The translations under genes and the position numbers were made by a program. The notes under the pieces are model-generated. The model had not been told where the DNA came from and did no database searches. It saw only the letters and a program-made list of their open reading frames with translations. 64,000 bases of DNA, taken from the NCBI GenBank assembly GCA_026686845.1, contig JAIVEN010000024.1, positions 10,527,501 through 10,591,500 on the forward strand, given 5' to 3'. Source of the stretch: Adenanthera pavonina. Taxonomy: Eukaryota; Streptophyta; Magnoliopsida; Fabales; Fabaceae. This document shows, in pieces, positions 1 to 10,735 of the stretch; within the stretch, counting starts at the first letter, position 1; the number at the start of each line of letters is the position of its first letter.

Positions 1-69
1 CTACGAGAGGAGATCATGAAGAAGGGATATGGGAGAATATCCGAACATGAAAGAAGATTAAGATACTAA
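1..69 (+). pseudogene. C-terminal tail of an upstream CACTA reading frame (partial)
   Basis: Frame 1 is open from the window edge for 22 codons, rich in Arg, Glu and Lys, and stops at TAA 67-69. It lies inside the CACTA element upstream of the next gene, so it may be the end of the main transposase or another exon. Too little is present to identify a domain. Confidence 0.3.
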
Positions 70-113
70 AGATGATTTTTCAAGGTCTTGTACTTATTTA
101 TAGTTTGTTTCTT

Positions 114-368
114 ATCTTATTTCATAGTTTAATGATATTTAATTTATCTTATTTCATAAATTGAATTATGTTTGTTACTCATCTTATTTCATAGTTTAAT
201 GATCTTTAATTTATCTTATTTCATAAATTGAATTATGTTTGTTACTCATCTTATTTCATAGTTTAATGATCTTTAATTTATCTTATTTCATAGTTAATGG
301 TATTTAATTTATCTGATTTCATATATTGAATTATGTTTGTTACTTATCTTATTTCATAGTTTAATTAT
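114..368. repeat. 67-bp tandem repeat inside the CACTA element
   Basis: The string ATCTTATTTCATAG recurs at 114, 181, 248 and 346. The first two periods are exactly 67 bp and the copies are nearly identical; the last is spaced differently and diverged. The array is AT-rich, has no reading frame, and separates the two CACTA coding segments. Confidence 0.85.
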
Positions 369-389
369 CTAATTGTCTAAACATGCACA

Positions 390-3240
390 TGGAGAATCCT
401 GCTAGTAATGATACTCAGAGCGGGCAAGCTAGTCAATCTACCCGTAAAAAAGGGTAAACATGGCACATGTTTGAAAGAGCTGACCCTTGGTCATGGTACT
501 GAACAGAGGATAAATATTCAATTTGATCATAGTTGGAATCCAAGAGGGCCTAATAGGAAGAGGTTTAAGAGTTTTGTCGCTCTTATGGGACGTAGTAAGG
601 CAAGCATCTTGGTCAACAAATGGGAAGACATCCTTGATATTGTGAAGGATCAGATTTGGAGAAGTATCATGGTATATCACTATTTACTTAAATATCTTTC
701 TAACTACTAATTTTATCGATATCACTAACTTCCTTGTATATGTGGGAATTGTAGCTCACCTATGATGTTCCTCTCAATGATAAGTTGAAGACTAAGTTGA
801 TACAATATGCAGGGGAGCGTTGGAAGGCTTTCAAGACTAGCCTCACCTCTAGATACATTTTTGGACATTTAAAGGATGGAAATCCTTGCTTAGAGTATCA
901 GTTTCTTGATGAAGAGATGTGGCATTCTTTTTACAAAAACAAACAGATCCTACATTTGTAGTTAGTAAACAAAGAATATGAAAATGAAATCATTTTATTA
1001 TTTATTGATTTTTTTTACTTCAACTTACCATTTATTGTTAATAGGAGAAAAGAGAGAAAGCTAAAGAGATACAAGCAAAAAATTTGTACACCTACATATT
1101 GTCTCGTAGAGGTTATGACATGCTTGAAGAAAAGATTATGGAAAAGAAGTTGAAGCAGAGAGAAGAAGCCACTCAAGCTGACCCATCTGTCGTTTTTTCT
1201 CCTCTATCTCCAGTCACTCGCCATGAGAAATGGAAGTTAGCTCATATGACAAAGAAAGGAGAATATGTCTCTGAGGAGGCACGTTTAGTTGTAGAGAAGA
1301 TTGTAAGTAATTTACTATCAATTAAATGTACTATATTGCTTTAGCAATTCAAGTGCTAAGTATGTTTGTTATTTTGCTTTACAGGATTCCCTTCAAGAGC
1401 AATACACCCAGGGAACCTTTACTGCCATTGGAAGGAAGGACATTTTGGCCATTGCTATAGGGAAAGAAGAGCACGGTGACCGTGTGAGGGGAGTTGGAAG
1501 AGGAGTAGGCATTAGGGAGTACTTTGGACCACCTTTACGCCATCACTTAGGAATGGTGTCAAGGGAGGAGATGGAAGATGTAGTGTCGAGACAGGTGGCA
1601 ATGCAAATGGCAGTTATAAGGGAGGAAATGCTATCCATTTTGGCCACCCAAGCAGTGCCTTCACAACATACACCTAACGAGAGGAATGATTCTCCTGTAG
1701 CTGATAGCATAAAAGGGAGTTATGTTCCTGGTGTAATAACAGAGGATCATCCAAGTCAAGATACTGGAGAAGCATGTGAGCTCTATCTGGAGGATCCTTA
1801 AAGGCCTTTAGTTGCTTATGGAAAAATATACAAGTTGGGTCCAACCCTCCACCACCAACAAATCAAAGAAGATCAAGTGAGGGTATCGGTTGAACGAATT
1901 GAAGTTGAGAATGCACCAGACTCATACCATAATGGTAAGGTTCAAATAATGGGGCAAGCACTCAAAAATTTTATTTTATGGCCAAGAAGAATGGTCCAAG
2001 TTGTTCCAGCCAAGGTATGAAAAATGTTATTATTACCTTATGTTTTTCTCATATTTCAAATTTGATATAGTATATAATTTTTATTAATCATTGCTTACTT
2101 AATTATGAAGTTTCCTTATCTAAGGAATTTGTTTCAATTCCCCAGTCCCAACCCCAAATGGATCCAAGGACACGTTTGTGTGTAGCAGCAATGAAAATCA
2201 CGAGTCCTATAAGGATTTTTATGGGTAAAGGGATTGTGGATGATGACAAAGACTATGAATTTTATATTTCCAAGAAAGATTTGATAGAGTTCATGATGAA
2301 GGATATGCTGAACATATCAATTATCCAATTATGGATTATGTAAGTATATTTTTATTCCTAGATGAATATCTAAACATTCAACTCTTAAAACTCTTGTATT
2401 TGCAATATCATAGGAATCTCCATTGCCTCTACATCCTAAATGGAAAAAGTGATAAGTATGGATTCATATGCCCACAACACATTCAAGATGCAGGGAACAA
2501 GATAGATGAGATAAGAGCTTACATTTGATCTAGGATCTCAGAATGCAAGGAAAAATGTTTACTAGCACCGTATCATCATGGGTAAGAAAAATATTGTAGT
2601 TAATATGGTATTATGACTTTATGTAATCCATTCCCTATTTTGTAGGATCCATTGGCAATTGATGGTTATTTCCCCTCAAAGAGATGTCATCACCTGGTTT
2701 TGCTCGTTATGGCATAAACCAAGGAAGGATTTCATGACTATGATTGAAGCGTAAGTGTGTTCATGAAAAACATTGATTTATGATATTTATTAGTACATAA
2801 TATATTTTTTTGCATGTATTTGATTATAGGGCTCTAGATACTGACCAAGTCTTGAGGGATAAGTACACACGTCAGCTAAAGAAGGTCAACTGTGTCTACC
2901 CCGAGGTAAGTAGCTTGAATCCAAGCACTTTCTGGAACAACCATTCCCCCTTTCTCATTATGGTCATTCTTTGTTCATTTGTAGATTCGTAGACAACCTA
3001 TAAATAGCCTAGAGTGTGGATTTTATGTGATGAAACATATGTATGAGATCATCACTTTAGGCGTTGTAGAATCATTTTGAAAAGGTAATTATATTTTACA
3101 CAAATTAGTTTTATTCTTTTGTGAGTTTATTTTTTTTTATGGGCTTTGAATTTACAGACGTTCGACATTAAGGAATGCTTTTCTAATGAGGAAATCGAAG
3201 ACATTCAAAGGCGTTAGGCAAATTATTTTTTAGAGATCAC
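390..3240 (+). pseudogene. CACTA-type transposon protein (Transposase_24 plus Ulp1-like protease), decayed
   Basis: Segments in order: 408-671 with the RGPNRKRFKSF motif typical of the plant Ptta/En/Spm 'Transposase_24' family; 753-957 with GERWKAFKTSLTSRYI; 1046-1304 and 1385-1800 with SRRGYDMLEEK, KGEYVSEEA and RVRGVGRGVG, all hallmarks of that family; 2158-2530; and a C-terminal part at 2640-3240 with LWHKPRKDF and ECGFYVMKHM, as in the Ulp1 (C48) peptidase-like domain that plant CACTA proteins often carry. Introns look real (GT at 1305, AG at 1383-1384). There is a frameshift near 450, another near 945, and a stop at 1798-1800, so it cannot make a full product. ATG 390 is a plausible original start. 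The role would be DNA binding or accessory transposition function plus a SUMO-protease-like activity, inferred from family only. Confidence 0.7.
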
Positions 3241-4744
3241 TATGCTTTAAAGGTAAGACCTAGTTATAGTCACTATTCAAAGGTGATGGTCTATTTGCTG
3301 TTTTATTTTGAATGTTTGCATTGATTGTATTGAATGCTGAATTTTCAATACTTGTTCCCTTGAATTGCAAGTCTAGCTGTACAATATTACAAATTTGAAG
3401 AACTAGTGAATTTTTTGAGCTTTTGGTTTGTCCTAATTATTTTTCTAGTCCTTTTTTTCAACTTTTAAGTCCCTAGAACCAACTTTAAGGACTCAAGTAT
3501 TATATGGCAGTGTATACATACTTCCTATTCATTTGATTGCCTTTCAACCTTTTAAATTGTTACACATGCTTAACATATGTTTCAATATTGAACTTGAAGA
3601 TATATATACAATTAGTAACTTTGGTCAATTCATTTCATTCAAGAGTTGTGATGTACTAGAATCAGAAAGTTGTATAAAATGCTTTCAATTCAATGATTTA
3701 TTGTATACTACGTAATGAATGTGTTGTGAATATATGAACAGCTGTCAGACCAATACCAAGCCAACTACACTATCAATGACAGTATGGGCATAAGTATGGT
3801 AGGTCTTTAGGTGGGTTTTTGAGTCATGGGCAAATGCGAAGACTGGACATTGGAGAGTTTGGTTTCTGTTATGGGAGAGTACTCTAGCCTCTCAAATGTT
3901 CAAAAGTGTGTTTTGTTTTGTAACCCATTTGCTTCTTGTAATTTGCTGTTCTGTGTTAGTATCTGTACTTTAGGGATTATGACTGTATTTTGTTGTTGTT
4001 ACTGCTGTAAAGTTTTGAGGTTTAAATCCCTCTAGTTAGAGTAGTATGATACCAAGTTTCCATCACTCTTATTGTCTAGAAATTTATCTTCATTTATGTT
4101 CATATGTTGTTAAATTGTTTACATTGACAGTGGATTCTTCCTCAAAAATTTACAACCATGGTGCTTTGAGTTTTTGGCTATGGATCACTTGTACATTGGA
4201 AGAGAAACTTGTAGGGGTTAGGTAGCCCTGTTTGTTTTGGTTTTCTTTTGTTGCTTATAAAAAAAGAGTGTTATTGATGATGTTGTAGATGTGATCATAT
4301 CTTCTTTAAAAGTTAGTTCTGGGAGTTCTATGAGACAAGTCATTTAATCCTTTACAATCTATGCTTGATTAAAGTTTGATGCCACATTCGTTTTCCTCTT
4401 TCACTTTGAATGGTTGGAGTAGTTCTAATTATAGCTAATATTGCAATTTGATGGCAAGGATGAAAGGTTGTTCATTAATAGTATGAATTAAGATTGATTT
4501 TTACTAGTAGTAGTGAAGCACTTTGAGTTTTCATCTTTTTCTTTTGTCTTTCCATTATGACTTCTTCAATCTCACGATTGCAGTAGAGAAATTAGTAGTT
4601 GATGATTGTCTAAATGTTATAATACAAGTTTTATATATTAAATTGGTTGTCATTGTTGGTGCTGGAAAATGTTTGTGCAGTGTCTCTTATTTTTTGTAAT
4701 AGGTAGGATGTATGTAAATTTCATATCAAATTTTATTAAAAAAA
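3241..4744. other. Non-coding 3' part of the CACTA element
   Basis: About 1.5 kb of AT-rich sequence between the transposon gene and the subterminal repeats. Short open frames here have no recognisable domain. I see no gene. Confidence 0.6.
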
Positions 4745-5043
4745 ATCAACATTCTAGATCATTTGTATATACGAGATCTAAAAAGTATACTTTTTAGATC
4801 AGTTGTATTATTAACCGATCTAGAATATGAGAATTCTAGATCAGTGATTTCATTAACACTGCTCTTGAAATTCAACTTTCTAGATCGGGTATTAATACAA
4901 CCAATCTAGAAAGTTGTTTCTAGATCGGTTTAAAGTCCGATCTAAAAAATCATACTTTTTATATCAGTCACTTCTACATCAGTACGGAAACCGATCTAAA
5001 AGGCACATTCCAACCGATCTAAAAAGTCATATTTGTAATAGTG
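4745..5043. repeat. CACTA subterminal repeat region and right terminus
   Basis: Multiple direct and inverted copies of TCTAGATC or CCGATCTAAAA, the usual binding-site arrangement of CACTA ends. One block, 4775-4800, is a perfect 26-bp palindrome centred on GTATAC. The terminus at 5043 reads CACTA on the minus strand. Confidence 0.85.
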
Positions 5044-5054
5044 TAAGGGATTAC

Positions 5055-6713
5055 TTACAACTCATTGGGATTTACGATTCTCAATTCTTTTCTGATTTTG
5101 CAATGTCTATCTTCTGCAAGAGACTTAGTCAAAATATCTGCAATTTGATCTTCAGTAGGGATATATTCCAATTTGATGTCTCCTTTCAAAACATAATCCC
5201 TAATGAAGTAATGCCTTACTTCAATATGCTTTGTCCTTGAATGCATGATAGAATTCTTTGTGATGTTGATAGCACTTTCATTATCACACTTTATTGGTAT
5301 TTCCTTCATCTCAATCTCAAGATCTTCAAGTTGCAGCTTCATCCAAAAGACTTGAGCACAATAGCTGCCAGCTGTAACATATTCAGCTTCTGCTGTGGAG
5401 AGAGCCACACTATTTTACTTCTTGCTGAACCATGAAACCAAGGATCCTCCAAGAAACTGACACGTTCCACTTATGCTTTTTTTGCTAGTTTTGGATCCAG
5501 CAAAGTCAGTATCAGTATATTCCATGAGTTCCTCTCTATTACCTTTTGGATGCCAAAGTCCCATCTGTGATATTCCAATTAGATACCTAAATTTTCATTT
5601 CACAACTGTTGCATGGGACATGATTGGAACCTCGCACACATGCAGACACTGAACATAATGTCAAGTATACTGGCTGTTAGATATAGCAGGGATCCAATCA
5701 TTCTCCTATACTGAGTTATGTCAAAGGTCTTTCCTCCTTCATCCATATCAAGCTTTGTTGCAGTAGCCATAGGAGTCCCCATTGACTTGGCGTCTTCCAC
5801 GCTAAACTTTTTCAGCAACTCTTTCAGTTATTTTGATTGACTGAGGAAGATATCATCATCACACTATTTAATTTGCAATCTAAAGAAGAAGTTAAGCTCA
5901 CCTATCATTAACATTTTGAATTGAACCAGCATTAGCTTAGAGAAATTCTTGCAAAGAGATTCATTAGTAGCACTAAATGTAATATCATCAATATAAATTT
6001 GAACAATAAGTAAGTCTTTGTTTTCTTTCTTGGTGAATAGGGTTGTTTCTACTTTTCTTCTATTAAATCCTTTTTCAATTAAAAAAATTACTTAGCATTT
6101 CATACCATACTCTAGGAGCTTGTTTTTGTCCATAAAGAGCTTTCTTCAATTTATAAACATGGTTTGGTTTTGTTGAGTCCTCAAAACCTGGAGGTTGATC
6201 AACATAAACCTCTTCCATGATATATCCATTTAGAAAAGCACTTTTTACATCCATTTGATATAACATTATGTTTTTCATGCATACATAGGATAAGATGATT
6301 CTTATTGCTTCTAATCTTGCAACTGGAGCAAAATTTTCCTTATAATCAATACCTTCTTCTTGATTATATTCTTTGGCAACTAATCTTGCTTTATTTCAAT
6401 GATTGTTCCTGATTCTTCGAGTTTATTTCTAAAAATCCATTTAGTGCCAATAATAGGGTGATCTTAAGGTCTAGGCACTAAATCCCAAATTTGATTTCTT
6501 TCAAACTAATTTAATTCATCTTGCATGGCCACAATACTAATGCCAACTATTCTGCCATATTAGTTACCTCCAAAGGTCACCTTTCCTTCTTTCTTGTCTC
6601 TAAAGGGTGATGAATTTCTTCTTATCACCAGTTATATGACTTAAGCAAGTACTGTCCATATACCATTTGTTACTTTTTCTTGCTTTAAGATAAACCTGCA
6701 AAACAAGGTTTAA
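5055..6713 (-). pseudogene. copia pol remnant: protease joined directly to reverse transcriptase/RNase H
   Basis: Pol reads from about 6713 to the stop at 5055-5057. A protease-like DS(T/A)C segment lies near 6650. The reading then jumps at about 6528 from the GRIVGISIV segment directly into the AMQDELN segment that begins the RT connection region in the sister copy, with no zinc-binding or DDE core of integrase. RT follows, with a YIDDI-type active site near 5980, then RNase H (ALSTAEAEYV, LADILTKS-like C-terminus) at 5408-5055, ending NPNEL. Several stops and frameshifts make it non-functional. At the codon corresponding to a stop in the sister (DIT*YRRM) this copy still has Gln. Confidence 0.85.
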
Positions 6714-8162
6714 TTTTTTTTTTTTAGGTACCTAAATTTGCTTGAATCCTTTTCTGTCAGTGGCATTTTCCCTAAATACAGATGTACTTTGGGAACCCAT
6801 TCTACCTTTCTGTCAAGTCTATTTTTCTTCAACAAACATGAACTGGAAACATGTCCCTTCTTATTACAAAAGTGACAAGTGGTGATAGGACTGTTAGATT
6901 ATGATGCAGGAAGAAAGCAATGCAGATAATACTTTTGTTTCACATATTTTGGTTGGATATATGATTCAATATGTTTTGAAGTGTGACTTTTCTTTTTATG
7001 TCCATCAGCATGCACAAAATGTCTCATATATAGATTTTGATTTTTCTTTTTATTCTTTTCCTTAACTGCACACGGATCATAGCCAAGTCTAGCTTTTCCT
7101 TGTGCAATTCTTTGACTTCCTAATAAGGCAAACAACATATCTTTACCCTTAGTAAGTTTAGTCATGGTTTTCAAAAGATATTCATTGTTTTTCTCTAGTT
7201 CAGTACATGATGTACAGCAAGCAGATTAAGTTTTATGTAGAGATGCATTGTCAAAGATTTTGCAGTTAGATTCTAACTTGCTAATCCTTTTCTTAGCTTG
7301 TTTTAGTTCTTTAGCAGTTTTAATAAACTCATCATGCAAATCATGAAATGCATCAAGCAATTCAGCATAGAAAGGTTCAGATTCATATACCTCATCTTCA
7401 TGATCACTGTTAGATGAGCTTGGAGTCTCTTCAGATGCAAGTGCCATCAAGTAGATATTGGTAATTTCTTCCTTATCATCATCTTCTTCATCTGAGCTGT
7501 TGCTCCAAATTGATGAAATGTATGCCCTCTTCTTTTTGCCTTTGTCAACAGCTTTCTTTTCTTTTTCCTACTTTTTCAGGAATTAAGAACAATCCCATTT
7601 GATGTGTCCTTACTTTTTACATTTATAGCAAGTGATAAGCTCTGTGCCTTCTTTCTTGTTGTATGTAGCTACTCCTTTCTTAAAGAATCTTTTATTTCAT
7701 TTCTTGTTGTTGAATCTTCCGAATTTTCTGACTAACACAGCTAAAGTCTCTTCATCCAGATCTTCTTCATCATCAAACTCTTCTTTCTTTTCTTCTATAG
7801 CTTTCAATGCAAGGCTCTTTTTCTTCTTGTCTCGACCAGCTTCCTTGAGAGCCTTCATTTTACCTTCATACTCCTCAAGACTACCAAAGAGTACTGTGAC
7901 AAAAGTTATTGACTCTCCTCTGGCTTCTTCAATCACTGTCACTTTTGGTTGTCATTCTAGAGGAAGAGCTCTGAGGATTTTTCTAACTTTTCTGGCTGTG
8001 TATACTCCTTGTCAAGACTTTTCAGTTGATTCACAATAAGAGTGAATCTCTTTTACATTTATTTGATGCTTTCTCCTTCCACCATTCTAAAGCTCTCATA
8101 CTCACTGATGTAGGAGTTTAACTTTTTCTCCCTTACTCCAGTAGTTCCTTCGTAAGCAATTT
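6714..8162 (-). pseudogene. copia gag remnant, N-terminus deleted
   Basis: Homologous to the gag of the complete element: FGSLEEYEGKMKALKEAG at 7942-7697, a coiled-coil-like acidic segment with SKLESN at 7450-7226, and LGYDPCAVKEK plus KYYLHCFLPAS at 7174-6899. A second CCHC knuckle (CHFCNKKGH) lies just after. The coding starts abruptly at about 8162 inside the IAYEG segment, with LTR sequence immediately before it, so about 115 N-terminal residues, the leader and the PBS are gone. A run of 12 T (6714-6725; A on the coding strand) sits at the gag/pol junction. Confidence 0.8.
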
Positions 8163-9045
8163 CTAGACGAATTTCAAAGAGATCATAAGTTAAAGACTTT
8201 AACGTTAAACTTTGAAATTCGTCTGTTCTAAAGTAAAATTATAATTTTCATCATTGACAAGTATTTCCATGTTGGAACATACAAATTTTCAAGTTTAAAG
8301 TTCTTCTGATAAGTGTGAATGGTTGTTCCATATTTCTACAGTGCCTTCGAAGTTTGAATTTTGGTGCCTAAAATTCGTCTGTCAGTGAGCAACTCAATAT
8401 GGCACAAAAGTTCTTCTTTCTGAAATTCAAATTTGCAAAAATCAAAGTTCATCTATCAGAGAGTAACTTTTATCAGACTTATACCAAAGTTCAAATTTCA
8501 AAAGATCAAAGTTCATCTGTCAGAGGGACACCTGAACAGACTTACACATTGTTTTTGTAAAGTTCAAATTTTCAAAAATAAAGTTCGTCTGTTAGAGAAC
8601 TAATTTGAAACTCTTTATGAATTTCACTTTCAGATGAACTTTGATATATCTACAGATGAATTTTTCAATTTTCATAACTTGTGTTTTAACCTAAATTTGA
8701 ATTTTCATAGTCTGAATTCATCTGTCAGAGGTAATAATTTTGTAAATTCGAATTTCAAACTTCAAAGTTTGAATTTTCAAGGTAACATGTGAAATTTAAC
8801 ATTCTAAAATTCGTCTGTTAGTGGGTATTTTTCAAATACATAATGAGTTAACATAAAAACACATTTTGAAAACATTTATGTGCAAGATCAAAGCATTTTA
8901 CTCATGTGAATTCAATGAGAAATCCTACAACTAATCTTATACTCATTTTATCTTGGATTTCTTCACTTGAGATCTTTTGTACACCTTTGATATCTTCCTT
9001 CTGAACTCTAGTTGGTTTGGAATCATTAAAACACTTGATTCAACA
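8163..9045 (-). repeat. 5' LTR fragment of the minus-strand copia (U3 part only)
   Basis: Begins TGTTGAATC at 9045 and follows the order of the complete LTR at 12247 (for example AATGATTCCAAACCAAC, then repeated CAGACGAA and AATTCGAA motifs). It stops at the point matching about 13210 of the complete LTR, so the TATA, R and U5 parts are deleted. Many of the CG steps in the motifs have become TG or CA. Confidence 0.82.
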
Positions 9046-9788
9046 AAAAGGTGTTAGTGTGGCTTATATTCGAGTCATAAAGGATATGTATGAGGGGCAA
9101 CAACAAGTGTGAGAACCCCTAGAGGTGTAACAAAGGACTTTCCTATAACAATAGGCTTACATCAAGGATCTTCCTTGAGTCTATACCTGTTTGATCTAGT
9201 TCTGGATATTCTAACAGAACATATATAGGAAGAAATTCCAAAGTGTATGCTCTTCGCGGATGATATAGTTTTAATTGGGGACTCAAGAGAAGAGGTCAAC
9301 TCTAAACTTGAGTTATGTAGACACACTTTGGAATCAAAAGGTTTCCACTTGAGTAGAAGCAAGACGAAATATATGAATTACAAATTTAATAAGAGGCCAA
9401 TTAGAAATGATTCAGAGGTAAAAATTAGAGAGCAAACCATTCGAGAAGTGTCAAAGTTTAGATATTTAGGGTCAATTTTACGGAGTGATGGTGAAATTGA
9501 TGGGGATGTTATGCATAAGATATAAACTGAGTGGTTAAAATAGAGAAAAGCAATAGCAGTTATTTGTGAGCGCAAGGTACCTACTAAACTTAAAGAAAAA
9601 TTTTATCGAACAGTTATAAGGCAGTAGTGAATGTTAAACTTTAAAAGGACAATAAGAGCATAAAATGGAAGTAGCAGAGATAAGAATGTTGAGACATGTA
9701 ACGTCCGGCCGCTATTCTGGATTGATGACTACCCCCACAAACCAACACAAGCCCTTTCGGTGTGCTTTGTCCTCACTCACACACCTCC

Positions 9789-9862
9789 TTCCTAGGAGGT
9801 CACCCATACCATAATTACTCCAAGTCAAGCATGCTTAACTGAGGAGTTCTTAAGGGATAGGC
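9789..9862 (-). other. 5S rRNA-derived segment, copy 1 (in Cassandra 3' LTR)
   Basis: On the minus strand it contains AGTTAAGCATGCTTG and ATGGGTGACCTCCTAGGAAG, which match the A-box and C-box regions of plant 5S rRNA genes. The intermediate element is diverged, and the 5' third of 5S is poorly kept, so this is not a functional 5S gene. Confidence 0.82.
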
Positions 9863-9944
9863 TACCGAAAAAATAAGTGCCATTTGTTGGTATAGGTAGT
9901 ACCTATTAATTCCTTTAAGTTATCCTTAATCGTATAGTCCCATA

Positions 9945-9954
9945 TCTGATACCA
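9945..9954 (-). other. Primer binding site of the Cassandra-like element
   Basis: Minus-strand TGGTATCAGA directly follows the end of the upstream LTR copy. It is complementary to the 3' end of initiator Met-tRNA, as in the copia element at 13904. The following GC of the usual 12-mer is replaced by TA. Confidence 0.7.
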
Positions 9955-10048
9955 ACTATAACGTCCGGCCGCTATTCAAGATTGACGACTATCCTCACAA
10001 ACCAACACAAACCCTTTCGGTGTGCTTTGTCCTCACTCACACACCTCC

Positions 10049-10121
10049 TTCCCAGGAGGTCACTCATCCCAGAATTGCTCCAGGTCAAGCACGCTTAATT
10101 GAGGAGTTCTTAAGGGATAGG
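10049..10121 (-). other. 5S rRNA-derived segment, copy 2 (in Cassandra 5' LTR)
   Basis: Same arrangement as copy 1, with AATTAAGCGTGCTTG and GTGACCTCCTGGGAAG; here the GCGTGCTTG core is exactly that of 5S rRNA. It would provide an internal pol III-type promoter in the element family; whether it works here cannot be told. Confidence 0.82.
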
Positions 10122-10735
10122 CTATCAAAAAGGTAGGTACACCTTATTGGTATAAGTAGTAACTATCAATTTCTTTAAGCTATCCTTAACCGTATAGTCC
10201 CATACCTATACAGTCTCCGGATCCCTCTCATTCCGGTATGTATTCGATTCATTCATATGCTCCTCCCACTTAGAAGCCTGCCAGGAGCTGCTCCTTGTCT
10301 ATGCCTCATCACTTTATCTGACCCCTACTTTTCTTGCACTGGCGATCACTCCCCGCCCTCGTCAGCGCCCGGATGTCACAAAATAGATGTGTACTCGTAC
10401 AAAATTGGATAAGATATAAAATGATTGTATACGAAGGAAAGTTGGAGTAGCACCTATCAAGAAGAAAATGATGAAAAATCGTTTAAGGTGATTTGGGCAT
10501 GTACAAAGAAGAGGGCAAGAGGAGCGAGTGAGGAGAGTCGATAAAATGGCTTGAAACCCTATCAAAAGACGTAGAGAAAGACCAAAAAGGACACTAAAGA
10601 AAGTTATAAGAAATGACATTTTGAGAAATGATTTATATGAGATGGCATTTGATAGAGCTCATTGGCATCGTATGATCCATGTAGCTGACCTCATATAGTG
10701 GGATAAGGCTAATGTTGTTGTAGTTGTAGTTTTTT

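Larger units (their letters stand above)
1..5043 (+). mobile_element. CACTA (En/Spm) transposon, right-hand part
   Basis: The right terminus is seen directly: read on the minus strand, the sequence ending at 5043 begins CACTATTACAAA, the typical CACTA start, and is followed inward by many copies of a GATCTA/TAGATC subterminal motif. The next 3 bp (5044-5046, TAA) are the expected 3-bp target duplication. The interior carries a decayed gene whose product resembles the second protein of plant CACTA elements. The left end and the main TNP2-type transposase lie outside the window. The element is inserted just downstream of the pol stop of the minus-strand copia copy at 5047-9045, so it is younger than that copy. 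Confidence 0.85.
5047..9045 (-). mobile_element. Decayed Ty1/copia (SIRE-type) element, interrupted by the CACTA element
   Basis: Reads leftward: an LTR fragment starting TGTTGAATC at 9045, then gag and pol, ending 10 bp past the pol stop where the CACTA element begins. It is a diverged sister of the complete element at 12247-24057. Two internal deletions are visible by comparison: one joins the U3 part of the LTR to mid-gag (near 8162), and one removes the whole integrase (near 6528). The extra ORF and 3' LTR should lie beyond the CACTA element, outside the window. The element start abuts LINE coding sequence at 9046. Confidence 0.88.
9697..10380 (-). mobile_element. Cassandra-type TRIM (5S rRNA-bearing element), rearranged
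   Basis: A 684-bp block interrupts the LINE. On the minus strand it starts TGTGACATCCGG at 10380 and ends at 9697 (TGTAACGTCCGG on the plus strand). It contains two direct copies, period 260 bp, of a segment carrying the 3' half of plant 5S rRNA. Between them is TGGTATCAGA (9945-9954), matching the initiator Met-tRNA primer site. This fits Cassandra: LTR with 5S, PBS, very short interior, no protein. The second LTR lacks the first roughly 165 bp found in the other copy. Flanking 5-mers AGACA and AAATA agree at 3 of 5 positions, so a TSD is only possible. Confidence 0.82.
9046..10735 (+). pseudogene. RTE-type non-LTR retrotransposon, 3' part of reverse transcriptase ORF
   Basis: 9046-9690 encodes the familiar plant RTE reverse transcriptase run: RVIKDMYEG, GLHQGSSLS, the catalytic box CMLFADDIVLIGD (from 9247), TLESKGFHLSRSKT, FRYLGSILRSDGEID. 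After the insertion at 9697-10380 it resumes with the C-terminal RRKVGVAP, FGHVQRR, RRRERPKRTL and HVADLI*WDKA and ends in a TTG-rich simple repeat (10708-10731), the usual RTE tail. In-frame stops occur (for example near 9230 and 9525). The 5' part is beyond the nested copia and CACTA, outside the window. It is the oldest element in this block. Confidence 0.85.

Noticed and set aside
112..368. CRISPR-like array
   Set aside because: The units are contiguous tandem repeats without unique spacers, in plant DNA.
7632..8039. Plus-strand frame rich in Ser and Phe
   Set aside because: It is the antisense of the copia gag acidic region.
9789..10121. Two functional 5S rRNA genes in tandem
   Set aside because: Only the 3' half of 5S is kept, the sequences are diverged, and a tRNA primer site lies between them; this is a Cassandra-type element.
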